The notes under the pieces: generated by a model
Told to the model about the DNA's origin: nothing
Databases searched by the model: none
What the model saw: the letters and a program-made list of their open reading frames with translations, nothing else
Shown: positions 33,660-43,421 of the stretch, piece after piece
Layout of the letters: each line of letters begins with the position of its first letter
Position numbering within the stretch: the stretch's first letter is position 1
Position numbers and translations under genes: made by a program
Assembly: GCA_902809935.1 (NCBI GenBank)
Contig: LR778134.1
Coordinates: 620,001-684,000 of the forward strand
DNA from: Ruminococcaceae bacterium BL-4
Lineage (GTDB): Bacteria; Bacillota; Clostridia; Oscillospirales; Acutalibacteraceae
Reading direction: 5' to 3'
Length of the DNA: 64,000 nucleotides

Positions 33660-34754
33660 TTAAACATTAAACCTAAAAAGAACTACATCTCCATCTTGCA
33701 TCACATAGTCTTTGCCTTCACTGCGGTAGAGACCTTTTTCTTTTGCCGCGGCAATGGAACCACACTCCACTAAATCTTTAAAAGAAACGATCTCGGCACG
33801 GATAAAGCCGCGCTCAAAATCCGTATGAATCTTTCCGGCAGCCTGCGGTGCTTTTGTTCCTTTTTTAATGGTCCATGCACGGACTTCAGGTTCTCCTGCA
33901 GTCAAAAAGCTGATCAAGCCTAAGAGGGAATAGCAAGCACGAATCAGACGATCCAGCCCAGATTCCTTTAACCCCAGGTCCGCAAGGAACAACTCTTTTT
34001 CGTCGGGCTCCATATCGCCCATTTCTGCTTCCAGCTCTGCACAAATCGGCAACACCGCAGCATGTTCCTCATTTGCAATCTTTTCGACTTCTGCAAGGAA
34101 ATGATTTTGATTAATATCAGCTTTAAAATCCGCCTCACTCATATTGGCAGCATAGATAATTGGTTTATTGGTCAAAAGATTGACTGTAGAAAGAAGCGCC
34201 GCTTCATCTTCGTTACATTCCACACTGCGTGCAGGTTTTCCAGCATCTAAAGCTTCTTTGACCCGTTTAAAAAAGTCAAGTTCAATCTGATACTTTTTAT
34301 CTGCTTTAATCATCTTCTGGGTCTTATCAATTCGGCGGTCCAAAACTTCCAAATCCGAAAGAATTAATTCCACATTAATCGTTTCAATATCACGCTTCGG
34401 ATCAATGCTGCCCTCTACGTGGACAATATCATCATCTTCAAAACAGCGGACAACGTGGACGATTGCATCCACTTCTCGAATATTGGCAAGAAATTTATTG
34501 CCAAGTCCTTCGCCTTTGCTTGCTCCTTTTACAAGGCCCGCAATATCTACAAACTCAATGGTAGCCGGCGTAAACTTCTTTGGATGATAAAGATCCGAAA
34601 GCCAGTTAAGACGTTTATCCGGTACCGCCACGACCCCAATATTCGGCTCGATGGTACAAAACGGATAGTTTGCGCTTTGTGCTCCTGCATTTGTAATCGC
34701 GTTGAACAAGGTGCTTTTTCCCACGTTCGGCAGTCCTACAATTCCTAATTTCAT
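33660..34754 (-). CDS. ychF: Ribosome-binding ATPase YchF/OLA1
   Basis: The frame is open upstream to 34820, but the conserved N-terminus [21 protein letters not shown] starts at 34754 with AGAGGG upstream, giving 364 residues. Motifs are the P-loop GLPNVGKST, switch [22 protein letters not shown], a coiled-coil insertion, and the C-terminal TGS domain ([34 protein letters not shown]). The G4 motif is of the YchF type (NMSE), which explains ATP rather than GTP preference in the family. Conserved, housekeeping, single copy. Confidence 0.97.
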   Translation of the reverse strand: MKLGIVGLPNVGKSTLFNAITNAGAQSANYPFCTIEPNIGVVAVPDKRLNWLSDLYHPKKFTPATIEFVDIAGLVKGASKGEGLGNKFLANIREVDAIVHVVRCFEDDDIVHVEGSIDPKRDIETINVELILSDLEVLDRRIDKTQKMIKADKKYQIELDFFKRVKEALDAGKPARSVECNEDEAALLSTVNLLTNKPIIYAANMSEADFKADINQNHFLAEVEKIANEEHAAVLPICAELEAEMGDMEPDEKELFLADLGLKESGLDRLIRACYSLLGLISFLTAGEPEVRAWTIKKGTKAPQAAGKIHTDFERGFIRAEIVSFKDLVECGSIAAAKEKGLYRSEGKDYVMQDGDVVLFRFNV

Positions 34755-34851
34755 ACGGTGATCCCTCTTTGTCTTTTCGTTTTTTATAATATCATGAAGA
34801 ATTTGGAAAGTCAATGCCAATTTAATAATAATTATTATTTCTCTGTGCGTT

Positions 34852-35367
34852 TTACTTTATTTTTGGGATAATTTTCTCCATTATGTAGTCATCCATCACA
34901 AATCCGCTGCCAATATCGGTGACAGCGCTGTCGGTAATCTGAAATCCGCGATGCTGGTAAACTGCAAGGGGAATTTTGTTGTATTTATTGACGGTAAGCC
35001 AAATCGACCGGCGCCCCTCTTTTTGGCAAAGATCTTCGAGAAAATCAAAAGCTCTGCTGGAAAGGCCTTGTCCTCTTTCTTCTTTTTTAAGATACAGTTT
35101 ACTTAAAAAAAGCCGCCCTTCATCACCGGGGTTCACCGCCACTCCTGTATAGCCAACTAGCACTCCATCTTTTAAGAAGCGATAATAGCGGTATCCTTCC
35201 ATTTTTGTCTGACGGCGCATCGCGGTGAGAGACTGAAATTTTTCCACCATATACGCTACCTGTTTTTCTCCGATGATAGGCGTAAAATGTTCTTCCCAGA
35301 TTTCTTTTGCTAAAGCAGCAACCTGAGGTAAATCTTCCTCTTCTGCTTTTACAATTTGCAGTTCCAA
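34852..35367 (-). CDS. GNAT family N-acetyltransferase
   Basis: The 171-residue protein has the GNAT fold: a first strand VKAEEEDLPQVAALAKEIW, the beta4 strand RLFLSKLYLKKEERGQGLSSRAFDFL with the acetyl-CoA motif (R/Q-x-x-G-x-G/A region as ERGQGL), then SIWLTVNKYNKIPLAVYQHRGFQ. The NKYNKIPLAVYQHRGF ending is typical of acetyltransferases acting on small metabolites or protein termini. The substrate is not deducible. It is transcribed divergently from the FlK-like thioesterase gene, sharing a 73-bp intergenic region. Confidence 0.9.
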   Translation of the reverse strand: MELQIVKAEEEDLPQVAALAKEIWEEHFTPIIGEKQVAYMVEKFQSLTAMRRQTKMEGYRYYRFLKDGVLVGYTGVAVNPGDEGRLFLSKLYLKKEERGQGLSSRAFDFLEDLCQKEGRRSIWLTVNKYNKIPLAVYQHRGFQITDSAVTDIGSGFVMDDYIMEKIIPKIK

Positions 35368-35380
35368 TTTACAGTTCTCC

Positions 35381-35410
35381 TTGTCCCTTTTTCAGAAAAT
35401 ATGATATAGT
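35381..35410 (+). promoter_or_regulatory. Possible promoter of the thioesterase gene
   Basis: TTGTCC (35381-35386) and TATAGT (35405-35410) with an 18-bp spacer lie 30 bp before the ATG. The -35 is weak. Confidence 0.4.
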
Positions 35411-35440
35411 AAGTATAACATGATTCTAGGAGGGATTACA

Positions 35441-35818
35441 ATGCAAGAAACAAAATTGACCATCACAAAAACCGTAACCGAAGATATGCTCGCTGTAAAT
35501 GTCGGATCCGGCAGCCTGCGGGTTCTTGCCACTCCAACTCTGGCTGCCCTTTTTGAGAGCGCTTCCATGAATCTCGCTGCCAAATATTTGGATGAAGGTT
35601 CTACAACGGTCGGCTGTTCCATCACAGTCAATCACAATGCCCCCTCTCCTTTGGGTGCCGAAATTACCGTAACGGCAGTTTTGACAAAACACGAGGGACG
35701 CTTTTTCGATTTTTCTTTGACTGCCAGCGATAACAAAGGCGAAGTTGCTACCGGAGTTCACCAGCGCGTTTGTGTCTTTTCCAACCGTTTCCAGCAAAAA
35801 GCTGATTCCAAGCTATAA
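35441..35818 (+). CDS. FlK-like hotdog thioesterase
   Basis: ATG at 35441 has AGGAGGG before it; an upstream in-frame start at 35420 lacks a site. The 125-residue hotdog-fold protein resembles the fluoroacetyl-CoA thioesterase FlK group. The residues corresponding to the FlK triad Thr42-Glu50-His76 appear as T31, E39 and H65, with exactly the same spacings of 8 and 26. The surrounding sequence is ATPTLAALFESAS and SITVNHNAPSPLGAEITVTA. Most clostridial members of this group have no proven substrate. The usual broader reaction is hydrolysis of short acyl-CoA or removal of an aberrant acyl-CoA. Single gene. Confidence 0.85.
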   Translation: MQETKLTITKTVTEDMLAVNVGSGSLRVLATPTLAALFESASMNLAAKYLDEGSTTVGCSITVNHNAPSPLGAEITVTAVLTKHEGRFFDFSLTASDNKGEVATGVHQRVCVFSNRFQQKADSKL

Positions 35819-35884
35819 AAAATGCCATTTTCAAAAAAATAATTTAAAAAATAAATTTTCCGAGTTAAATTGCTAAACTTTTTA

Positions 35885-35913
35885 TTGACCTTCTTGTTAT
35901 TCTATCGTATAAT
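35885..35913 (+). promoter_or_regulatory. Sigma-A type promoter of the ilvBNC operon
   Basis: TTGACC (35885-35890) and a perfect TATAAT (35908-35913) are spaced by 17 bp. Initiation near 35920 leaves about 97 nt before ilvB, including a terminator hairpin. Confidence 0.8.
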
Positions 35914-35927
35914 TACTAATTAAATTC

Positions 35928-35970
35928 GGAAAAAGGTTTTGCCGATCCTTTTTCTGGATCGGCTTTTTTA
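35928..35970 (+). terminator. Short attenuator ahead of ilvB
   Basis: GCCGATCC (35941-35948) and GGATCGGC (35956-35963), followed by T7, form a strong terminator inside the ilvB leader. The preceding GAAAAAGG (35929-35936) can instead pair with CCTTTTTC (35947-35954), which overlaps the terminator stem and loop and would act as antiterminator. The leader before it is only about 10-20 nt and contains no leader peptide or T-box. Confidence 0.7.
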
Positions 35971-36016
35971 TTAAGAATATTTTAGCAGTTTATCAGCAAA
36001 AAGGGAGGAAATATCC

Positions 36017-37639
36017 ATGTTTAGCGGCGCACAGATTATGGTAAAATGTCTGGAAAAAGAAAATGTTAATCTTGTTTTCGGCTATCCCGGCGCTGCAATC
36101 TGCCCTTTTTATGATTGCCTTTTCGAATCTGAGATTCAGCATATTCTCTGCCGGGAAGAACAAAATGCGGCACACGAGGCCAGCGGCTATGCCCGCTCCA
36201 GCGGAAAAATTGGTGTTTGTGTTGCAACCTCCGGTCCCGGCGCAACTAATTTGATTACTGGAATTGCTACCGCTTATATGGATTCGATTCCGCTGATCAT
36301 TATTACCGGCCAAGTGAATTCATGGCTTTTAGGGCGCGATGTTTTTCAGGAAGCCGACATCACCGGTGCCTGTGAAAGTTTTACAAAGCACAGTTATCTT
36401 GTAAAAGACGCGAATGATCTGGCCCACATCTTTAAAGAAGCCTTCTATATTGCTTCTACTGGACGTCCCGGCCCCGTTTTGATCGATATTCCCACCGATA
36501 TTCAAAACCAGATGGTAGAAGATTTTCACTATCCGGAAAAAGCGCAGATCCGTGGCTATAAGCCTCGCACTCAGGGACATATTATGCAGGTCAAAAAAGC
36601 GCTCACTGCTATCGGTAAAGCAAAACGCCCCATTCTCTGCTGCGGCGGCGGCGTAGTTCTTTCTGGCGCCAGAGAAGAAATGATTTCATTTGCGACAAAC
36701 AGTGGAATTCCCGTCTGTGCAACCATGATGGGGATCGGCGTAATTCCGATGAATAGTGATCATTATCTTGGCATGATCGGTACCCACGGCAGAGAAAGCG
36801 CCAATCGGGCACTAAAAAAAGCTGATTTGGTGATTCTATGCGGCGCAAGAGTGGGGGATCGTGCTGTCAGCTCTCCAGAACAAATCGCCAATAAAGCTGT
36901 GATTATTCATATTGACATCGACCCCGCAGAAATTGGAAAGAATATGCAGGTGGATATTCCGATTGTCGGCGATATCCGCGGTGTTCTGCACACGATGGCA
37001 GAAGAAATCACCGATACGGTTCCGGAGGAATGGAAAAAAGAAGTCTTAGATCTTAAAAATCAGTATCCACTTCGTGGAGCTCCCCGAGAGGATGGAGTAG
37101 AACCCCGGGTTTTCATTCGCGATCTTTCTTCTATGATGGAAGAAAATGCGATTCTTGTCGCTGATGTGGGGCAAAACCAAATTTGGTCGGCACGCAATTT
37201 TAATGTAAAGCTGGGCAGGTTCCTAACAAGCGGCGGCCTTGGCACCATGGGATATGCCATTCCAGCGGCAATCGGTGCAAAGCTTGCAAAACCTCACCGA
37301 GAGGTTGTCGCCGTCTGCGGAGACGGCTCCTTTCAAATGGCAATGTGCGAACTTGGCACCATCATGCAGTATCAAATTCCAATTAAAATTATCATCATGC
37401 AAAATGGCACTCTTGGCATGGTCAAAGAATTTCAAGATAAACTTTATCACAGCCATTATATTGCAACGCAGTTAAAAGGCGGCGAACCGGATTTTGTTCT
37501 TTTGGCAAAAAGCTATGGAATCAAAGCAGAATCCGCTTTTTCCAACCGAGAAGCAAAAGAAGCCGCCGCACGAATGCTCAAAAGTCCTGATCCCTATATT
37601 TTGGTATGCCGGGTTGATCCGGATACCCCAAGTATTTAA
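36017..37639 (+). CDS. ilvB: Acetolactate synthase, large (catalytic) subunit
   Basis: The 540-residue ThDP enzyme condenses pyruvate to acetolactate (or with 2-ketobutyrate), the first common step of Val/Leu/Ile synthesis. Visible features are the catalytic Glu in LCREEQNAAHEASGYARSSG, VCVATSGPGATNLITGIATA, a central FAD-type domain, and the ThDP/Mg motif GDGSFQMAMCELGTIMQY...MQNGTLGMV. Length is typical for clostridial IlvB. The ribosome site AAGGGAGG precedes the ATG. It is first in ilvB-ilvN-ilvC, with the small subunit 15 bp downstream. Expression probably depends on the short attenuator ahead of it. Confidence 0.96.
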   Translation: MFSGAQIMVKCLEKENVNLVFGYPGAAICPFYDCLFESEIQHILCREEQNAAHEASGYARSSGKIGVCVATSGPGATNLITGIATAYMDSIPLIIITGQVNSWLLGRDVFQEADITGACESFTKHSYLVKDANDLAHIFKEAFYIASTGRPGPVLIDIPTDIQNQMVEDFHYPEKAQIRGYKPRTQGHIMQVKKALTAIGKAKRPILCCGGGVVLSGAREEMISFATNSGIPVCATMMGIGVIPMNSDHYLGMIGTHGRESANRALKKADLVILCGARVGDRAVSSPEQIANKAVIIHIDIDPAEIGKNMQVDIPIVGDIRGVLHTMAEEITDTVPEEWKKEVLDLKNQYPLRGAPREDGVEPRVFIRDLSSMMEENAILVADVGQNQIWSARNFNVKLGRFLTSGGLGTMGYAIPAAIGAKLAKPHREVVAVCGDGSFQMAMCELGTIMQYQIPIKIIIMQNGTLGMVKEFQDKLYHSHYIATQLKGGEPDFVLLAKSYGIKAESAFSNREAKEAAARMLKSPDPYILVCRVDPDTPSI

Positions 37640-37654
37640 AGGAGGGCAGTTTTA

Positions 37655-38158
37655 ATGAAATCTACACTTTCTGTACTGGTCGAAAACCAGCCCGGCCTGC
37701 TCTCAAAAGTGGTCAGCCTTTTTGCTCGGCGGGGATTCAATATTGATTCTCTCGCGGTGGGCGTTACGGAAGACTCCACCATCTCCCGCATTACAATTGT
37801 GGTGGACGGCGATGAATCAATCATCGAGCAAGTGGAAAAACAATTAAATAAGCTGATTCAGGTCATCAAGGTAAAAGTGTTAACGCCCGGCAATTTTCTT
37901 TCTCGAGAGTTATCTCTCATCAAGGTAAATTGCCGCACACAGGACCGGATCGATCTGATGAAGATTTCTGAGCTGATGAAAGCTCGGATTATAGATGTAG
38001 CACCCAGCAGCCTGACTTTGGAAATTTCGGATACACAGGAAAACACCCAAACTTTGATTGATTTGGTACATCCCTATGGAATCAAAGAAATTGTCCGAAC
38101 CGGTGCAATCGCAATCGAAAAGGGTGCTCAAATTACAAGGAGTAAAGTAAATCCCTGA
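37655..38158 (+). CDS. ilvN: Acetolactate synthase, small (regulatory) subunit
   Basis: The 167-residue protein has the N-terminal ACT domain (STLSVLVENQPGLLSKVVSLFARRGFNIDSLAVG), which binds valine in the family. The C-terminal ALS_ss_C domain begins near SLIKVNCRTQDRIDLMKISELMKARIIDV. It activates IlvB and confers feedback inhibition. AAAGGAGG precedes the ATG; 15-bp gap from ilvB. The full two-domain length indicates a functional regulatory subunit and not a truncated one. Confidence 0.96.
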   Translation: MKSTLSVLVENQPGLLSKVVSLFARRGFNIDSLAVGVTEDSTISRITIVVDGDESIIEQVEKQLNKLIQVIKVKVLTPGNFLSRELSLIKVNCRTQDRIDLMKISELMKARIIDVAPSSLTLEISDTQENTQTLIDLVHPYGIKEIVRTGAIAIEKGAQITRSKVNP

Positions 38159-38201
38159 TTCTTTTACGTTAACCCAACTCTTTTCAGAGTTCCGTTTATA
38201 A

Positions 38202-39245
<1,044 letters not shown>

Positions 39246-39283
39246 TCTTTTAAAATTTGCGGCATAATTCACCATATAAAGTG

Positions 39284-39333
39284 AAAAAAGAAGGCTTCCG
39301 TACCAACTTGGTATTGGAAGCCTTCTTTTTATA
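39284..39333. terminator. Bidirectional terminator after ilvC
   Basis: AAAAAAGAAGGCTTCC and GGAAGCCTTCTTTTT pair perfectly around a looped TACCAACTTGGTA core. Between ilvC and the converging LysR gene. Confidence 0.9.
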
Positions 39334-39350
39334 TTCTTCAATGACTGATT

Positions 39351-40310
39351 CTACCCAATCGCTAAAAAATTTCTTTTGGAAATTTCCGCAACCTCTTTTC
39401 TCAATGTTTCAATAAATACACGAACATACATCGGCTGACTCATATGGCTGTGCGTTACTAAATCAATGTGTAATTTTCGATCCAAATGATTAATGGGCAA
39501 CATATAAAGCTTTTTATTTTCACTACAGGTGAGATTATGCCGATAGGCAGTCGTGAGCAGCATTTTGGGGCAGAGTGATGCGCAGATTCCCTCTGCACAA
39601 AGAAGGATTTGCGTCTCACTATCGCTGATATTATACATGACCTTTAGCTGAAGCTTTCTGTCATTCAGGTATTCCTGAATCACTCGATTTACTTTTCCTG
39701 TTTTAAAGCTAAGCGTAAAAGGAACATCACAGAATTTCTCCATATCCACCCCTTTTTGCATCATTTTAATTTCTTCCACACGAAAATAGCTATGCAGAAG
39801 TTCCGAAGAAATCACCAACACAATTTCATCTAAAGCAATCGTTTGAATGCAAAATTCAGGATTGGGGTCTGTATTAACGCCAATAAAAAGATCAATATCC
39901 CCACGCAGCATTCTTTCCTCTAAAACTTGCGTATCCTCTATACAAAAAGAAATTTTCACCTTTGGAAAAGCTTCATGATAGTGTGACAAAACCGCCGGAA
40001 GAACCACCGGCGCTCGGGATGTACTGATTCCAAGTGTAAATTTTCCGACTTCTCCATGTGCCATATCTTTTAAATCACTGTTCATTCGTTTTTCTAGGAT
40101 CTGAATATTTCTAACATTCTGGAGCATCACTTCTCCCGCCGGCGTCAGCTTAAACTTAGGTCTCCGTTCAAAAAGTTGAACCCCATATTCTTTTTCCAGC
40201 CGCTTAATATGGTCACTGACGCATTGCTGGGTAACAAATGCTCTTTCTGCAGCACGAGAAATATTTTTCTCCTCTGCCGTCATCAAAAAGATTTCATATC
40301 CTGTTTTCAT
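39351..40310 (-). CDS. LysR-family transcriptional regulator
   Basis: The 319-residue protein has the LysR winged helix at residues 1-65 (ISRAAERAFVTQQCVSDHIKRLEKEYGVQLFER) and a two-lobed effector domain (GKFTLGISTSRAPVVLPAVLSHY, DIDLFIGVNTDPN, LCAEGICASLCPKMLL). It lies downstream of the TRAP/DUF6282 operon on the same strand, beyond a terminator, and converges with ilvC. It is the likely regulator of the TRAP genes and their promoter at 44360, where a 7-bp inverted repeat is seen; this is inference. The effector is unknown. Confidence 0.9.
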   Translation of the reverse strand: MKTGYEIFLMTAEEKNISRAAERAFVTQQCVSDHIKRLEKEYGVQLFERRPKFKLTPAGEVMLQNVRNIQILEKRMNSDLKDMAHGEVGKFTLGISTSRAPVVLPAVLSHYHEAFPKVKISFCIEDTQVLEERMLRGDIDLFIGVNTDPNPEFCIQTIALDEIVLVISSELLHSYFRVEEIKMMQKGVDMEKFCDVPFTLSFKTGKVNRVIQEYLNDRKLQLKVMYNISDSETQILLCAEGICASLCPKMLLTTAYRHNLTCSENKKLYMLPINHLDRKLHIDLVTHSHMSQPMYVRVFIETLRKEVAEISKRNFLAIG

Positions 40311-40445
40311 GAAAAATCCCCTTCCATATGAATTAGCTCCTTTTCATTCATACAAATAGAACTTCTTTATTTCATCATACTATCATTTCTGATTATCTGC
40401 AATCATAAGAAATCCTCACAATTTTTGCCTGCGAAATCCTTTAAA

Positions 40446-40486
40446 AAAGCAGTGCCTGCATAAAAACAGGGCACTGCCTTTTTATT
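40446..40486 (-). terminator. Intrinsic terminator after the TRAP operon
   Basis: AAAAAGCAGTGCC and GGGCACTGCCTTTTT pair, with A- and T-rich flanks, 46 bp downstream of the dctM stop. The rest of the 221-bp gap before LysR shows no gene. Confidence 0.82.
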
Positions 40487-40531
40487 TTTTATATATGTAT
40501 ATGATTTTTATCGATTGCTTTTTAAGATTCC

Positions 40532-41821
40532 TTAATAACTAAATCCCATGGCACGCGGTAAACATAAAATAATGTCTGGGAAAAACGCCAAAGGTACCAG
40601 TAAAACCACTTCTGTTATCACATATGGGATAACTCCTTTGACAACCTGATTGAATTTAAGTTCCGATACAGAAACAGCCGTAAAAAGATTGTAGCCGAAT
40701 GGAGGTGTTACAAAACCGACCACAAGGCAAATGCAGAACAGTACGCCCAAATGAAGTGGATTGCATCCGAGAGCAACACCAATCGGAATTAAAATTGGAG
40801 CAAGGATTAATGTGGCAGCCACATTATCCATTAAGCATCCCACAACCAGCAAAATCAGGATCAACAGAATGAGATAAACATTTTTGTTGCCGCCAACCAT
40901 ACTGATAAAGCCTTTTGAAATCACTTTTCCAACCTGAGATCTGGAAACCACCCAAGAGAACAGCGAGGCAGCCGCAATGATAAAGTTTACCATTGTGGAA
41001 GTTTTAAGAGAAGAAATCAAAATTTTCGGCATGTCTTTGATTTTGAGTTCCTTAAGTGCAAATCCAAGGATCAGCGCATAAACAATACCAACAGCAGCGG
41101 ATTCAGTGGGCGTAAAAATTCCGCCGTAAATGCCGCCTAAAATAAGGACCGGCAGACCGAGGGCACCCAAAGCTTTCCAAAACATTTTAAGAGAATATTT
41201 GAAATTGAATTTTACTTCGCCCGCTCGTTTACGAACCTCTGGATTTTTAAAGGAAAAGTAAACATTGACCAAGCACAGAACAATTGCAATCATAAGACCG
41301 GGAACAATTCCGGCGGCGAACATGGCCGGGATTGAAAGGCTCATGGTAACACCGTAAATAATCATCGGAATACTTGGAGGAATAATGGGGCCCAACGCAC
41401 CTGCTGCAGCAACCAAACCAGCACTGCTCTCTTTTGAATAGCCGGATTTGAGCATAGAGGGCAGCATAATACTGCCGATTGCCGCAACTGTTGCCGGACC
41501 GGAACCTGTCAATGCTGCAAAAATTGCGCAACTAAAAACCGTCACGATACCGAGTCCGCCTGGCATCCAACCCAAAAGACTCTTCGCCCAATCGGTCAGG
41601 CGCTTGGAAATCCCACCAAAATCCATCAGATTTCCTACCAAGATGAACAGTGGAACCGCCAAAAGGGTAAAGGAATTGAGACCATAAATCAAGCGCTGAG
41701 AAAGAGTAAGGATACTCATTCCATTGGTGGCAAGATATGCGACGCCGGAAGAAATAATTGCGAATGCGACCGGGACTCCGACCAGCATTAGGCCAAACAA
41801 TATAATAAATACGAGTGTCAT
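40532..41821 (-). CDS. dctM: TRAP transporter large permease
   Basis: The 429-residue DctM-type protein has twelve or so hydrophobic segments. It carries typical stretches: VPVAFAIISSGVAYL, LLAVPLFILVGNLMDFGGI, GSGPATVAAIGSIMLPSMLKSGYSKESSAGLVAAAGALGPIIPPSIPMIIYGV and VGFVTPPFGYNLF. It is the Na+-coupled transport channel of a tripartite periplasmic/extracellular-binding-protein-dependent transporter. The start overlaps the small permease by 4 bp. DctM-type subunits do not reveal the substrate; context (DUF6282) suggests an organic acid or cyclic/amide compound. Confidence 0.95.
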   Translation of the reverse strand: MTLVFIILFGLMLVGVPVAFAIISSGVAYLATNGMSILTLSQRLIYGLNSFTLLAVPLFILVGNLMDFGGISKRLTDWAKSLLGWMPGGLGIVTVFSCAIFAALTGSGPATVAAIGSIMLPSMLKSGYSKESSAGLVAAAGALGPIIPPSIPMIIYGVTMSLSIPAMFAAGIVPGLMIAIVLCLVNVYFSFKNPEVRKRAGEVKFNFKYSLKMFWKALGALGLPVLILGGIYGGIFTPTESAAVGIVYALILGFALKELKIKDMPKILISSLKTSTMVNFIIAAASLFSWVVSRSQVGKVISKGFISMVGGNKNVYLILLILILLVVGCLMDNVAATLILAPILIPIGVALGCNPLHLGVLFCICLVVGFVTPPFGYNLFTAVSVSELKFNQVVKGVIPYVITEVVLLVPLAFFPDIILCLPRAMGFSY

Positions 41822-42318
41822 TCTGCAGTGCCCTCCTTCTTTTCCGCTTTATCAGAAAGATAGACCGCAATCTGCACAATAGCCTGAAACATCAGAAGTG
41901 CACCGCTTACGGCTACCGACAAATTGATTACCCACATTGGGATTGACATGGCCGTACTGACGTTTGTACGGGAGCGATAAGATACAATCACTCCGGAATA
42001 AAGCATCAAAGTACCGTCAATCAAAATGATTGCCTCTATTAGGATATTGACGGCTTTGCGTGCCTTGCCGTGAAGAAGGTCGAGAATCACTGTCACAGTC
42101 GCATGTCCGTTATCCTCAATCAAAAGAGATGCGCCGATCAGATGCATCCAGACAAATAGATATCTTGCCAATTCCTCTGTCCATGAAAGTGAATTATTTA
42201 GAACAAAGCGGAAGAACACCTGCATAACACATGCAAAAACGAGCCCTACAAACATTACGATTCCCGTATAGCTAACCGCTTTATTAATGGTATGAGAAAC
42301 GCGTTTTAACCCTTTCAT
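41818..42318 (-). CDS. dctQ: TRAP transporter small permease
   Basis: The 166-residue protein has four membrane helices and the DctQ motif FVLNNSLSWTEELARYLFVWMHLIGA, where the small subunit contacts the large one. An acidic and Lys-rich cytoplasmic tail (DKAEKKEGTAE) ends the protein. 4-bp overlap with dctM; 76 bp after dctP. Normal family length. Confidence 0.94.
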   Translation of the reverse strand: MKGLKRVSHTINKAVSYTGIVMFVGLVFACVMQVFFRFVLNNSLSWTEELARYLFVWMHLIGASLLIEDNGHATVTVILDLLHGKARKAVNILIEAIILIDGTLMLYSGVIVSYRSRTNVSTAMSIPMWVINLSVAVSGALLMFQAIVQIAVYLSDKAEKKEGTAE

Positions 42319-42394
42319 TTACATTTCCACCCCTTCTCATTCTGATCAGAATTTCTGATTTTTGCGCTGCCCTGCAAAAGCCCTTTCAAAATCA

Positions 42395-43402
42395 TCATTT
42401 GCTTTCAACTTCCTTCTCCAAATCCGAAACCCACGTTCCGCCAATATAAGATTCCATTTTTTGATAGACAGGCTTTGCAGCTTCCTGAAAAGCCTTTGAA
42501 TCCACCTCATCAGTAGGAACCACAGTCATCCCTTTGGAGATCAGATCCTTTTCCATCGTTTCCGCAGAATCATCATTGTTTTTGCGAACGGTAGCAACGG
42601 CTTCTTGTGCAGCTTCACGGATAATCTGCTGATCCTCTTTGGAGAAAGATTCCAAAACTCTGCTCGAAATACAGATCGGCAATGGAGAATAAAACAAATT
42701 TACATTATTGATGTATTTGCTGACATCCGGGAACCCATTTGTATACAGTACACTCAACGGTGCATCACAGCCGTCAATCGTTCCCTGCTGTAAAGCGGTC
42801 AAAACCTCGCTCCATGCCATCGGGGTCGCGTTAACGCCCAGTGCAGCATAAGCTGCAAGATATGTTTTTGTCTCCATACAGCGAATTTTCATTCCCGCAA
42901 GATCAGACGGCTCCTTAATGCTTCTTTTGCCCGTAGCCAGCTGACGGAACCCACCTTCAGACCATCCCAGAACGGTTACTCCTGCACTCTCTACATTTTT
43001 CGCAAGTTTCTGTCCATAATCGCCGTCCAATATCTTTCTTGCCTGTTTGGAATTGGAAAAAATAAACGGAAGATCTAAAGCTCCGTTTGCCAAAACGTAG
43101 GTAGAAACATATGCGTTTGTCATAACAGCCATATCACAGGTGCCAATCTGCATTCCTTCCCACATTTCCGGCTCCGAACCAAGCTGACTGCTCGGATAAT
43201 CATTCACCGTAATGCGCCCCTGTGTTTTTTCTTCCACGACTTCTTTAAACTTCTGCGCAGTAAGCGAATAAGGATCATTTGGATTCGAAGCAGTCGTATA
43301 GCCAATGCTGAGTACTGTTTTCGGAGCAGAACTTGTCTCTCCACATCCAACCAGACTAAGCACCATAGCAGATGCCAAAACTGCAGCAATGAAACGTTTC
43401 AT
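42395..43402 (-). CDS. dctP: TRAP transporter substrate-binding lipoprotein
   Basis: The 335-residue DctP-type receptor starts with a lipoprotein signal (MVLSLVGC, lipid Cys20). The mature part has QKFKEVVEEKTQGRITVNDYPSSQLG, LDLPFIFSN, and the substrate-carboxylate site region GMKIRCMETKTYLAAYAALGVNATPMAWSEVLTALQQGTIDGCDAP. The Arg of GMKIR normally salt-bridges the carboxylate of the ligand, so a carboxylate substrate is expected. It lies between the DUF6282 gene (19 bp) and dctQ (76 bp). Confidence 0.95.
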   Translation of the reverse strand: MKRFIAAVLASAMVLSLVGCGETSSAPKTVLSIGYTTASNPNDPYSLTAQKFKEVVEEKTQGRITVNDYPSSQLGSEPEMWEGMQIGTCDMAVMTNAYVSTYVLANGALDLPFIFSNSKQARKILDGDYGQKLAKNVESAGVTVLGWSEGGFRQLATGKRSIKEPSDLAGMKIRCMETKTYLAAYAALGVNATPMAWSEVLTALQQGTIDGCDAPLSVLYTNGFPDVSKYINNVNLFYSPLPICISSRVLESFSKEDQQIIREAAQEAVATVRKNNDDSAETMEKDLISKGMTVVPTDEVDSKAFQEAAKPVYQKMESYIGGTWVSDLEKEVESK

Positions 43403-43421
43403 TTTCGATTTTCCCCCATTT

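Noticed and set aside
33559-33660. PerR box or promoter directly upstream of rubrerythrin
   Set aside because: No TTATAATNATTATAA-like palindrome and no convincing -10/-35 pair; the gene may be cotranscribed with ychF.
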